Shown piece after piece: positions 11,755 through 22,492 of a stretch of 64,000 nt of DNA. A program made the position numbers and the translations under genes. The DNA comes from Favolaschia claudopus. Lineage: Eukaryota > Basidiomycota > Agaricomycetes > Agaricales > Mycenaceae. How positions within the stretch are numbered: position 1 is the stretch's first letter; each line of letters starts with the position of its first letter. The notes under the pieces are model-generated. The model made no database searches, had not been told where the DNA came from, and saw only the letters and a program-made list of their open reading frames with translations. The DNA is taken from assembly GCA_037176885.1 (NCBI GenBank), contig JAWWNJ010000018.1, forward strand, positions 1,674,001 to 1,738,000, read 5' to 3'.

Positions 11755-12680
11755 ATGCCCTAGATAGCAGGTCCCCTACAAATAATTAATGGCTAGATGA
11801 TAGGGTTCCCCGAAATCCGCCGGATTCACAGCTGAGGCCTAGTGTCTAGGGTGACAATATTTTTTTCTCTGGGGAGTTATAATATTATAGTGCCTGATTT
11901 CTATGTACGAGCTGACAGTCTATTTGCGCAGTAAGGGAGGGTGGTTTCTAAAAGAATAATGCCTCCAGATGCTAGGCTCCGGTGATATATAATATTATTA
12001 TGCCTACACAACAAAGGACTGCTCACCTTACACTAGACAAAAAATTATTTCTTTGCAATACAATAATATTTCTTGGCCAGCTGAGTAGCTAACAGCTCAC
12101 AGCCCATTATAGCTAGTATAATATTAATTCGCCTAGGTTGTTAGCACTCAGCTAGTTATTGAGGTTGAAAGCAATAATACTTGTTCACCTGAATGACTGG
12201 TCTGAGCTGTTCAGCAACACAGAAAACATCTTGCCTTGACAGATGGTATCAGCTGTCCAAGTGAATAATAACATTGGCCCTAGTCCCTTGGAGTCAGCTG
12301 ATGGACCCTGTAGAGCCCAATATTATTATTGCGGCTAAATCTTGAGCAAGAGCTCATTGCCAAGAAGAATATTTGTTGCCTGTCTGACTAGCGATGAGCT
12401 GGTGGAGGAAACAAATATTTTTGTACCTGTGACCCAGGATACAGCTATCAAAGAACTGGCACCTATAATAATATTATCTTCCTTACATAGCTGGTTCCAG
12501 CTTCCGAAACAGATAATATCATTCAATCTGGGGGCCACTGTTCAGCTGACACAATTGTGACACTAGTAATAATATTACATTGGCTGTGCGACAAGACCCA
12601 GCTGACCATTGGATATATTATTTCAGTGCCTAATTCACTGGCTCTGCTTGTTGATGTAGCAAATATTACTTGCCCTACCT
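11755..12680 (+). repeat. Left arm of the giant inverted-repeat element
   Basis: Pairs with 16030-17630. The right arm contains about 110 bp (ATCAAGTTGATCAGCTAG...GGCTTGGAAAG, near 16648-16740) that is absent from the left near 12045, so one arm has lost or gained a module pair. Open frames in this arm (for instance 12335-12538) are mirrored at 16164-16367 and are by-products. Confidence 0.8.
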
Positions 12681-12877
12681 AGCCAGTCACAGCTAGTCAA
12701 ACCGAACAATACTTCTCATCCAATCTGCCAGGTTGTAGCTCATGAACGATAATATTGATGTAGCTACATCTCTGGCAGAGCTTGTTATATCGTACTCTAT
12801 ATTATTGGGCCCTGGACCGCTGGAATCAGCTTGCCAATAAAATTAATATTCCTCAGCTGTTCATAATCAAGAAAAAA

Positions 12878-12966
12878 AAATGCCATATAGCAGGATTCGA
12901 AATCTCAGCATGCTGATAACAAGAGAATCTTAATGACAAACAACTCAGCCATTATACCAAAGAACC
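12878..12966 (-). other. tRNA-like sequence with pol III A and B boxes
   Basis: On the minus strand TGGTATAATGG (A box) and GATTTCGAATCC (B box) lie about 45 nt apart, followed by a run of nine T (pol III terminator). The anticodon arm does not fold properly, so it is a tRNA-derived promoter or dead tRNA and not a working tRNA. It lies at the inner end of the left arm of the giant element. Confidence 0.5.
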
Positions 12967-13224
12967 AATGATTTTGTATGTGTGGGGTGACACATTCGAT
13001 CCCCTCCGTCTCCATGGTATCAGCATGGTACAATGAACGGAATGCGCAGCTTGCTTTTTTTTAATGTTCAATACCATTCTACCAAAGCAGGCAAAAATAT
13101 TATCATCTAACAGTTAGGCTTCAGCTCATCCTTATATTGCTTGTGCTGTATAACAAGTCAAACATGCTGTTTTCGAGGAGCCCACCTGGAAATGAATGTG
13201 TGTGTGCATTTCGCAGAAACAATA

Positions 13225-13534
13225 GAGCGTTTGTGCGGAACGGCTGGGCCGCTTGACAGGCATGTGCCGCGGGATCGCTGTATAGTGCTGAGACGCTTCA
13301 ACCAACGACGTCATTCCCGCCAGCTCGCTAACAAATCGTCTTTTAAACAGGACTCAGCCCGCAGAATATTAAACGCACTGAGGTAGGCACTCTTAAGGGT
13401 CCTTTCTGACACTGTACCGAGTTTCAAGCCCAACAGAGTCTTCTGTTCTGAGGAAATGCGAGCGACCTGGCTTTAGCGAAGCGACCCCGCTCCACATGCC
13501 TGTCAAACGTCCCCGCCGCTTAGCACAAACGCTC
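13225..13534. mobile_element. MITE, TA-flanked, family A copy 2 (nested)
   Basis: Between TA at 13223-13224 and 13535-13536. Ends GAGCGTTTGTGC and GCACAAACGCTC are perfect inverted repeats. Inside, the arms carry GGCATGTG and AGCGACC blocks shared with copies at 28748 and 31343. Inserted in the core of the giant inverted-repeat element. Confidence 0.8.
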
Positions 13535-13624
13535 TAATATTATTGTCCTAAATGTTTGGCAAAGCTCAATAATATTATCCATCCTTGTATCTAGAGGCAA
13601 GCTCAATTATATATTTGAGTAATA

Positions 13625-13824
13625 GCGGGTTTGTGCAAAGCGACCCGGGTCGCTTTGCGACCGCTCAGATCTCCACAACGAGCAGCCTCAGGTGTGAGGT
13701 CCCAGCGACCTAGGAATGCCCTAGGGCGATACTCTCCTAGGTCGCTTGGAGCTCATACCTGGTATCTGTTGTTGCGGAGATCTGAGCGATTGAAAAGCGA
13801 CCTGGGTCGCTCGCGCAAACTCCC
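13625..13824. mobile_element. MITE, TA-flanked, family A copy 3 (nested)
   Basis: Between TA at 13623-13624 and 13825-13826. Left GCGGGTTTGTGC and right GCGCAAACTCCC ends, then AGCGACCCGGGTCGCT on the left and AGCGACCTGGGTCGCT on the right. Only about 90 bp from copy 2, both within the giant element's centre. Confidence 0.8.
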
Positions 13825-13939
13825 TAATTACAAAAACACCGTAGACATCCTTGGAACATGGTTAAATGCAAAGGAGAACCCAGCACTGCTCTCAATTGTT
13901 ATTGTTATTTTCGACTCGACTGGGTTGTTTACTTTTTAG

Positions 13940-15640
13940 GCTACTAACGCTTCCCATTTGAAAAAGGCAATTACACTACACCTCACATCCTAAAAAGGAA
14001 ATTTTCAACATCACAGCCAGGCACATGTTAAATCCTGCATGTTTTCAACTTTGAACTTGTATCCAGCAGTTTTATTGTCTATTCTGGAGATTTGGAACAT
14101 CTGATTCTGGTAATGGTGGCCTGCCAACACACACAAAACCACCAAATATTTCCACCTTATGTACCCTAACATGATTCACTGTTTGACAAAGGAGCAATGG
14201 CCACAAAACACAACACTGATATAGAGTGGTACTCCTTCTATCACATGGGTACAATAATCTTATCATTTAGCCCTGAAAAGCCAGCATCTGTTGTATTCTG
14301 TGAAAACACATATTGTGCTGATCCTGTACCTCCCTATTCATCTGTGCTGCCCAATGTAGACCACAGTACTTCACTGGGTGATATCTCTGCCTTTCATAAA
14401 AAGCTACACTATCAGGAACCATCCTATAATGTGATTTCATTGCAACAACAACCAAAGTCTGTCTCCCTGTTACCTCATTAAAGGAGTATGATGAAAGGTG
14501 AGACAGACTAGTTTAGACAATTTTTGGTCTGCAAAAAGGTTTTGTCACCAAAAATATGCTACAATCCCGTCAAATTCTTGAGCTATACTCAAGATCATTT
14601 TTGACATTTCTGAATTGATCTGTGAATAGCCCTCTAAACATATGGCCTTGAAAACACTCAAACTGCTCTCATTGAGTTCATAACTTGCTCAAAATCAGTT
14701 TTCCTGGACAGTTACATGAATGTATGCTGAAATGACATTTAGTCCATGTGCAAGTTTTGAGGTGTCTCAATCCACTTTACCGAAAACACAACTTTCTCAG
14801 ATCTTGGTCAATTCTCATGTAATAAGACATTTTTGGATGGGGATCAATATTCTAAGTCATGTTGTATTCTCAGATTTGGCTGATATGCCCTCCTTGACAC
14901 ACAATTCATCAAATCATCCAAAACACATATTTGACAATATGAGATCAGAAGTGCACAACAAGGTTGGATTTATGACAAAAAGGAGTTTTACTGATAAAGG
15001 ACACAAGCTTTAATGACTTGAAGCAAGCTTAACAACAAGTGATGATCCTAGGATAAGGAAATATAGACATAAATGACATTGGATGAGATATCAACAATAG
15101 TCTTAGAATGTCACCCATTTGATATACAGACTGCATGCACAATCACCTCTGGAAGTGAGGGAACACATTACAAAGTTTATTGGTCCTGTACATGTATCAT
15201 GATCACTGAGGCAACAATTTCCTGATGTAGGGTAAATTCATTGCATAGCTGCATATTAGATAGTCATAAGAATGCTAAGACACTCAAGGATACTTCAGTT
15301 ATCGTGCATGACCTTATCAGAGTATATGGAACACTTTCTGATAACTATATTGCATTTGGTAGATTTAGTCTGAGCATTTCAACAGTTTCACAGGCTTGCC
15401 CTGCTGTTTTTCAAAGCTATAGAACTGCATTGTTCTCAAACACCATTCGAGAATCAGTATAAGCTGTTATCATCAACAACCTACATTGGCTATGCATAAG
15501 TAAGGGCATTTTATGAGAAATTTCCTTTTTTGGGTGCTAGGAGTCAGTATCCAAAAAGGAATGTTGTGATTGAGGCTCGTAAAAGGCTGCCTGCTAGAAA
15601 GGAAGGCAGCACAAAGGTAAGGGAGTCCGATAGAAAGATT
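13940..15640. other. A+T-rich centre of the giant element, no recognised gene
   Basis: About 1.7 kb with several open frames of 60-100 codons on either strand and no recognisable motif or splice-linked longer product. If a transposase was ever present here it is not recognisable by eye. Confidence 0.4.
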
Positions 15641-15735
15641 TTGCCATGCCTGGTTGGTGTAATGGTAGCATGTGTGTATTTTGTTTTATATTTGTGAGGT
15701 GATTGTTGGTTCAAACCCTAATGTTGGTGGTTTTT
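15640..15735 (+). other. tRNA-like sequence with pol III A and B boxes
   Basis: TGGTGTAATGG (A box, from about 15655) and TTGGTTCAAACCC (B box, 15706-15718) on the plus strand, followed by a run of seven T. It mirrors in position, but not in sequence, the tRNA-like unit at 12878-12966. The spacing is larger than in a normal tRNA, so it may be an intron-containing relic or a SINE head. Confidence 0.45.
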
Positions 15736-16982
15736 TTGTTTGCCTTAAATTTCAGCTCTAATGCTCTGCTGCGTACTCTACTCTTCCCACAGACCATCAT
15801 TTCACTCCACACTTTTTCTTTTGCTGTCACCTCAATTTTTCGGTGTCTGGAACACCCTATCAAAATATGGGTAGCTTCTCCCTAGCTGACTGGCACATAA
15901 TATTGTTATAGTTTTAGAAAGCAGAACCCTGGTCGCAAGGAGGATAATACTATATGATAGGCAAGATGATGTCATGTGGCGGGTATGCGTACTATGAGCT
16001 GTAATTCACTAAGCAGAGCAAGTAATATTGTTCCATCTAACAAGCAGAGCTTGAGCAGAGCCAGTGAATTAGGCACTGAAATAATATATCCAATGGTCAG
16101 CTGGGTCTTGTCGCACAGCCAATGCAATATTATTACTAGTGTCACAATTGTGTCAGCTGAACAGTGGCCCCCAGATTGAATGATATTGTCTGTTTCGGAA
16201 GCTGGAACCAGCTATGTAAGGAAGATAATATTATTATAGGTGCCAGTTCTTTGATAGCTGTATCCTGGGTCACAGGTACAAAAATATTTGTTTCCTCCAC
16301 CAGCTCATCGCTAGTCAGACAGGCAACAAATATTCTTCTTGGCAATGAGCTCTTGCTCAAGATTTAGCCGCAATAATAATATTGGGCTCTACAGGGTCCA
16401 TCAGCTGACTCCAAGGGACTAGGGCCAATGTTATTATTCACTTGGACAGCTGATACCATCTGTCAAGGCAAGATGTTTTCTGTGTTGCTGAACAGCTCAG
16501 ACCAGTCATTCAGGTGAACAAGTATTATTGCTTTCAACCTCAATAACTAGCTGAGTGCTAACAACCTAGGCGAATTAATATTATACTAGCTATAATGGGC
16601 TGTGAGCTGTTAGCTACTCAGCTGGCCAAGAAATATTATTGTATTGCATCAAGTTGATCAGCTAGATGCTAAGGTTCCAAGGAATTAATATTTCAACACC
16701 TCCACTGGGCAGTCAGCTGTCACCTGAACGGCTTGGAAAGAAATAATTTTTTGTCTAGTGTAAGGTGAGCAGTCCTTTGTTGTGTAGGCATAATAATATT
16801 ATATATCACCGGAGCCTAGCATCTGGAGGCATTATTCTTTTAGAAACCACCCTCCCTTACTGCGCAAATAGACTGTCAGCTCGTACATAGAAATCAGGCA
16901 CTATAATATTATAACTCCCCAGAGAAAAAAATATTGTCACCCTAGACACTAGGCCTCAGCTGTGAATCCGGCGGATTTCGGG

Positions 16983-17574
16983 TGTCGCAAAAATCGAAAG
17001 TTAGAGATAAGAGATTATAACCACTGACAGCCGATATAACCGTATAGTGAGGTTATAACCCAGCTGATAACAGCTTATACCTCAGGCGCATCCTAATGGC
17101 TCTGGATCCATTCTGCAATCCAGACTACCTACCTCCCTCATCGTACAGATTACGAACAAAAGATTTGATTGTGAGCCGTGCGTGGTTGGTGTGTGGAGCC
17201 TCAAGGCAAATAAAATGACATCATGTATAGTAACGGCATATATGGCTCAGACTAACCTTTTCTCCAATGGCTCCTTGGTGGAGGGGTAATGGTGTATGCT
17301 TTCACTGCGCATGAGACGGTCGGCAGTTCAAATCCCCCCGCGTGCAACCGCCTCACACCGCTTCACGCCCCCCGCGGTAGCGTGAGTGTCGGGATGCGGC
17401 GGGGTTGAGAGAAAAGAATTTTTTCAATGCCCTCGCCCTCACCTTTATAATTGACTATAATGCTATAAGGCTGTAAGTCCTTATAATGCTATCTTAGCTT
17501 TATACCCCACCGCCCAGATTATAGACTTATAACTGGTTATAACCTGATATAACCCCATTTCGATTTTTGCGATA
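16983..17574. mobile_element. Nested inverted-repeat element with a tRNA-like unit
   Basis: Ends TGTCGCAAAAATCGAAA and TTTCGATTTTTGCGATA are inverted repeats with one mismatch. The interior has repeated GGTTATAAC-type motifs near both ends. The surrounding arm shows the pre-insertion sequence in the left arm (GGGG at the join), so the target duplication is at most about GG. Confidence 0.7.
17268..17345 (+). other. tRNA-like sequence inside the nested element
   Basis: TTGGTGGAGGGGTAATGG resembles an A box, and GGCAGTTCAAATCC is a good B box at 17322-17335. Distance is tRNA-like, but the acceptor stem does not pair cleanly. Probably a tRNA-derived pol III promoter, as in SINEs. Confidence 0.45.
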
Positions 17575-17870
17575 GGGAACCCTATCATCTAGCCATTAAT
17601 CATTTGTAGGGGACCTGCTATCTAGGGCATTATGGACTGTATATTGTGTGCAAACACTATGCGTAAATCTTCCAAACCAAACCATTCCCAAATCCGTAGC
17701 TCTATGCAAAACTGGAATTTTCCATCTTCATTGCCCATTCTGCGGAATCTCGCTTCACATCAGCATAGGAGCGTATCAGGTCGAGACGGTTAATCCTCCG
17801 ACTTCGAAATCTACATGCTTATTGTTTCGGACGCCAAACACTTCTGGTCTGTACATCTGATTGCAGTACT

Positions 17871-19039
17871 TGTGTACTCGCGGAATTTTCTATGCCCACT
17901 CTGGCAACGCTTCACGATCTCCAGTCCCTCGAATTCAGACTTCAACAGGGTTGACATCTTGAGTACCTTTGTCGGGTTGGCCTTCGCGCCTATGTTCAGG
18001 AGAGGCTCGCATTCTTTGTGTTCCAAATCCCACTTTATTTTGTACATTTTCGGTCTCTACACCTCCTCTACATTCGTTCAAAGTGCTAGATTGTTTCTCG
18101 CTAACCATGCTTCGATCTTCTTTCACTGACCTTTCTATCAACCTTGAGAATGTGCACTTAGTTTGTCGCAAATTTATTTATCTTGTTATCGGGCCTGGGG
18201 CGCAATAAGCACAATAGCCGTCCTATATTGCCCGATAACCGCCCGACAGTGCCCGATCGGGATGCTATCAGGACGCTATCAGGACACTATAGGGTACGAT
18301 GGGGTGTTCCGCGAACATAAGTAATTTGGTGAACTTGTAATCGACATTTGGATGCCCTACCTGCAAGCTTTGACTGAATGTTTCACTGCTTCCAAAAAGC
18401 CGACTCCTTCCGTTCAGAAATCGGACGTTGCTTGCGGTGCTTTATATTCATTAATGGTGTGTACTCGCGGAATTTTCTATGCCCACTCTGGCAACGCTTC
18501 ACGATCTCCAGTCCCTCGAATTCAGACTTCAACAGGGTTGACATCTTGAGTACCTTTGTCGGGTTGGCCTTCGCGCCTATGTTCAGGAGAGGCTCGCATT
18601 CTTTGTGTTCCAAATCCCACTTTATTTTGTACATTTTCGGTCTCTACACCTCCTCTACATTCGTTCAAAGTGCTAGATTGTTTCTCGCTAACCATGCTTC
18701 GATCTTCTTTCACTGACCTTTCTATCAACCTTGAGAATGTGCACTTAGTTTGTCGCAAATTTATTTATCTTGTTATCGGGCCTGGGGCGCAATAAGCACA
18801 ATAGCCGTCCTATATTGCCCGATAACCGCCCGACAGTGCCCGATCGGGATGCTATCAGGACGCTATCAGGACACTATAGGGTACGATGGGGTGTTCCGCG
18901 AACATAAGTAATTTGGTGAACTTGTAATCGACATTTGGATGCCCTACCTGCAAGCTTTGACTGAATGTTTCACTGCTTCCAAAAAGCCGACTCCTTCCGT
19001 TCAGAAATCGGACGTTGCTTGCGGTGCTTTATATTCATT
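17871..19039. repeat. Tandem duplication, two copies, period 587 bp
   Basis: Bases 17871-18452 and 18458-19039 (582 bp each) are almost identical, separated by AATGG. The open frames over this stretch on both strands occur twice for this reason and have no recognised domain. A short internal series GATGCTATCAGGACGCTATC adds a minor repeat in each copy. Confidence 0.9.
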
Positions 19040-20095
19040 CGAGTAATTGCAGTGAATGGCGAGGGCAGTGGTGGGGACGAGAATGAGGATCAGAATGTAA
19101 GCGAGCGTCTATAGATCCTTGAGAACGACTATCTTCTCATCGACTCGGCAGAAGGTCTGAGCAGCGAGACTAGCGTGAAGACAACGCTTCGCCGCAGTAA
19201 CCAGTCAATGTTATAAATACCTTGCAAATTTTTGCCGTGGCGAAATCTTCAGCGCTACTGATCTTCGCCAGCTTGCAATAACATCGAGATGGTACGGGCA
19301 GGAACTCGGCAAAATTTGGGAGGACGAGGAAGGAAAAACAAATATATTTCAAAGATACTGCTACACTCATTTCTTCAGTGCCTTGTTGCTTCGAGGGGCC
19401 GGCGCCGACGATGGTTCCACTGTTTGATTTGGCGAAGGCAGTTGCCAAAAAGCTGGTGGTGATTTCCGTCTACCTCCTTGGTCATTTCCTCCCTCTCCAA
19501 AGTAGCTGCGATGCATTCGGGGCTCAATCTCGTCGAGTCAATCAACGGGGACATCACTCCCAACTCATGCATCATGCATATGCTGGCGCAGTTTCTGTTA
19601 GGGTGGGTTGCAGGGTGGGCAGCACATTGGACGGCGTGCGCGCGCAAGTGTAATCTAATGGATCAGCAAGCAAAAAGTAGGAAGAGCAGTGTATCGACGC
19701 ACCTAAATGTAGTCCAGGAGCCCAGTAAAACCTCTTCCTTGCCCTCCTTATAGTCATCCGAGACTGCACTTCGCCTGGTAACGGTCCCCTTGGTCCGAGT
19801 TGGGATCAACGCGGTTAGAGGCGGGCAGACATTGCGCGGACACGAATTTTTTGGAGGTGATGCGACAGGCGAGTGCTTCAAGTTGGAAAGGGACCCGGAT
19901 TTTCCGGTTCAGAGTCGCAGACATGGGTGGTTCATGAAGAGGGGCAACGTGCGAATGGACGCGGGGGTGCCATGGAAGTGAGAGAGACGTTGGAGAGACG
20001 AGGAGGTCATGACGACCAAGGCGAGTGTCATTTGTTTGGCAATGCTTGGCTGTGGAGCCAACCCAATATGTTGGAGTTCGTTCCACAACTATTTA
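19040..20095. other. No recognised gene
   Basis: Overlapping open frames of up to about 110 codons on both strands, without recognised motifs. The stretch may include 5' sequence of the LINE that follows, but nothing proves it. Confidence 0.4.
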
Positions 20096-20165
20096 ATGCG
20101 CGCGTGGGGCAGTGGTAAGGCCCTCAAATTAGTGATTCTCCACGTCGGTTCGACTCCAGCTACTA
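20096..20165 (+). other. tRNA-like sequence upstream of the LINE
   Basis: GTGGGGCAGTGGTAAGG (A box) and GGTTCGACTCC (B box) at tRNA-like spacing on the plus strand. The 5' and 3' ends do not form a proper acceptor stem. It could be a damaged tRNA gene or a tRNA-derived insert next to the LINE start. Confidence 0.4.
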
Positions 20166-20256
20166 ACAACTTAGTCACCCTTTAAAATTGAATTGAAAAT
20201 TGAACAGCATTAACACAAGTCCATTACATCCATTACAAAAATGAAACAGTACCACA

Positions 20257-22492
20257 GTGCCATTACAACAGCAGGTAGCAAATGAAGTAAATAATTCTTT
20301 TACATTTTCATTATTTTGTGCGTCATTTCTGAATCGGAAACGTCGAGCTCAACAAGAATCAAAAAACCGAATAGCAAGGAATACTCGGGCTCAACTCAAA
20401 CTTGCTGCCCTAAATATTAAAGGACGAGTATATTCACAAGATGGAACCAGCAAATGGCCGGAGGTAAGCAGAATAATGTATGACGAACGGATAGGAGTGC
20501 TAGCTGTGGGGGAATCCTACCTCTCCTCAGAGCAGGCGGCCGAGGTAGAAGCCGATTTAGCCTGTAAAAGATTGAAACTATTCACCTCTATAGATCCGGA
20601 CCACCCAAATTCCGGTGAAATCACGATTGTATTAAATAAAGACTTTACCAACATCGATGGAGTTGAAACTTGGGAACTCATTAAAGGCAGGGCCCTGCTC
20701 GCGAGACTCCCATGGCATGGTAAACGTGTTCTCACCGTCTTAGCGATTTATGCGCCGGCGGATTCAATGGCAAAGAATAAGGAATTCTGGCAAGAACTGT
20801 ATAACCTCTTTGTGACGACAAATCTGCCAGTCCCCGATATATTTCTGGGAGATATGAATATAGTTGAAGACGTGATAGACCGCTTCCCCCATCATATGGA
20901 CGATGCAGAAGCAGTGAGCGCCCTTGCGTCCTTCAAATACATTTTAGGCATGAAAGATGGGTGGCGACAAGTGAACCCAGATGAATGCGAATATACATTT
21001 ACTCATAACTCCGGCTCGCACTCAAGAATTGACCGGGTCCACGTTTCGACAGATCTCTTCAAAGTCTGCCGAAGCTGGGAAATCTCAAACGCACCTGGCC
21101 CACTCACGGACCATAAGATGGTCTCTGTACCCATCCACGCTCTCGGAGCGCCATACGTAGGGACAGGCCGGTACGCAATCCCTTTGTTCTTGATGAAAGA
21201 CAAAAAACTCCTCGAATACGCAGTATCGGAGGGGAGGAAAATACAGGAAGAGAGTGCCGATGTACAAGTGCTCCACAGCGAATACAAGTCAAAAATACTA
21301 AGTTTTGCGAGAGACAGAGCTAAGGAGGCTATTGGGGCACTGAAACAGAAAAAAATCAAGTTAGAGGCAGACCAAAAAAAGGTACTGAACACCCCAACAG
21401 TCGGAGCGGCGAATGCTACGGTGGATCAGAAAGCGCGAGCGAAAGAGGCAGCGCGCATACAGAAAGAAATTAACGGCATTGTGCATACTCTACGGAAACG
21501 CAACCGAATGGCGACAAAGATCCGTTACATTACTGAGATCAACCAATTTTCGGTGCGAGTAAATAAAGACACCAAACCTCGCGACACAATGTACGTGCTC
21601 CAGAGGACCGACATAACTCCCCCGAAGCATTGTAAACGCTCCGACGAGATGGCTGAACTGGCAAGAAATTATCATAACGATCTCCAAGTTGATCCCACGG
21701 AGGAAAACTTACCCCTGAAGGACACACACATAGAAGAAGTCCTAGCCTCTGTAGATAGATTACCAACGGAGAATATGGCTACCCTGGGCAAGAGAATCGA
21801 ACAAGCCGAGATTATCCGCTCCCTAAAGGCCTCCGCCAAACGCAAGGCGCCTGGTGTCGACGGGATTCCAACGGAATTCTGGATTGAACTCCATGAACTT
21901 TTCCTCAAAGCCCAGAGGGCGGAAAATGCACAAACGAGGAATCCGGGAGTCCCCACGACGGTCCCGGTAAAATTCGATGTGATCAAGTTACTCTGCGAAG
22001 TTTTCAACTCCATAGAGGAGAAAGGAGTCACGCCGGGTACGCATTTCACCAAAGGATGGATGTGCCCTATCTTCAAGGAAAAGGATATCACGGACATAGC
22101 AAACTATCGGCCAATAACGGTCCTCAACACGGACTACAAAATTATGACAAAAGCACTCACCTTTAGACTGGCCGAGGTCGCGCCGTCCTTGATACATGTC
22201 AACCAAGCCGGATTTATGAAAGGGCGAAAGATCGCCGACCAGATCTTCCTGACGACTGAGATGGTGGAATACACCGAAGAAGAACTGCAAAATGGAGTCA
22301 TCCTCGCTCTCGATCGGGAGAAAGCATATGATAAGACCTCCCACCGATACCTGTGGCAAGTTATGAGACATAACGGTCTACCGGAACATTTTATACGCAC
22401 CGTACAGCACCTATATCGCGACGCTGAGACTTCAGTTGTGATTAATGGGGAAATAAGTACTCCCTTTCGAGCAACGCGCGGCGTGAGACAAG
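20257..22492 (+). pseudogene. LINE (non-LTR retrotransposon) ORF2: endonuclease plus reverse transcriptase, 3'-truncated
   Basis: One open frame of about 745 codons, so it looks young. It contains an apurinic endonuclease-like (EEP) domain: LAALNIKGRV (start of the domain), DIFLGDMNIVED, a DRVHVS stretch and a terminal LTDHKMVSV. A linker follows, then the reverse transcriptase: RKAPGVDGIPTEFW, NYRPITVLNTDYK, HVNQAGFMKGR and motif A ILALDREKAYDK. It stops at GVRQ, where normal members continue with a GDPLS-like motif and the YADD motif; those and the 3' end are missing. The junction is at about 22492, where an inverted gypsy fragment begins. No ATG fits the start well, and no ORF1 was recognised upstream. 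In the family this protein nicks DNA and primes reverse transcription at the cut. Confidence 0.85.

Larger units (their letters stand above)
11751..17634. mobile_element. Giant inverted-repeat (foldback-like) element, about 5.9 kb
   Basis: The two ends, CATAATGCCCTAGATAGC on the left and its exact reverse complement on the right (to 17634), sit on TA dinucleotides. The arms match for about 0.9 kb: left 11751-12680, right about 16030-17634, interrupted by a later insertion at 16983-17574. Within the arms, degenerate 55-60 bp modules alternate an AATAATATT-like core with a CAGCTG-like core. The 3.3-kb centre is A+T-rich and has no recognisable gene; it carries two nested MITEs and two tRNA-like sequences. 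Long TIRs built from tandem modules recall foldback elements, but no transposase is present, so the superfamily is open. Confidence 0.8.
16030..17634 (-). repeat. Right arm of the giant inverted-repeat element (interrupted)
   Basis: Reverse complement of 11751-12680 with few differences. It is split near its outer end by the nested element at 16983-17574. Removing that insert restores GCGGATTTCGGG joined to GAACCCTATCATC, exactly as in the left arm. Confidence 0.8.

Noticed and set aside
12335..12538. 67-codon open frame, also seen mirrored at 16164-16367
   Set aside because: It lies in the inverted arms of the giant element and occurs twice only for that reason; no protein-like constraint is visible.
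12878..12966. Functional tRNA genes at this and the other tRNA-like sites
   Set aside because: A and B boxes are present, but anticodon or acceptor stems do not fold properly by eye.
17811..18758. Duplicated open frames on both strands in the 587-bp repeat
   Set aside because: Their double occurrence comes from the tandem duplication; no domain or start context supports a gene.
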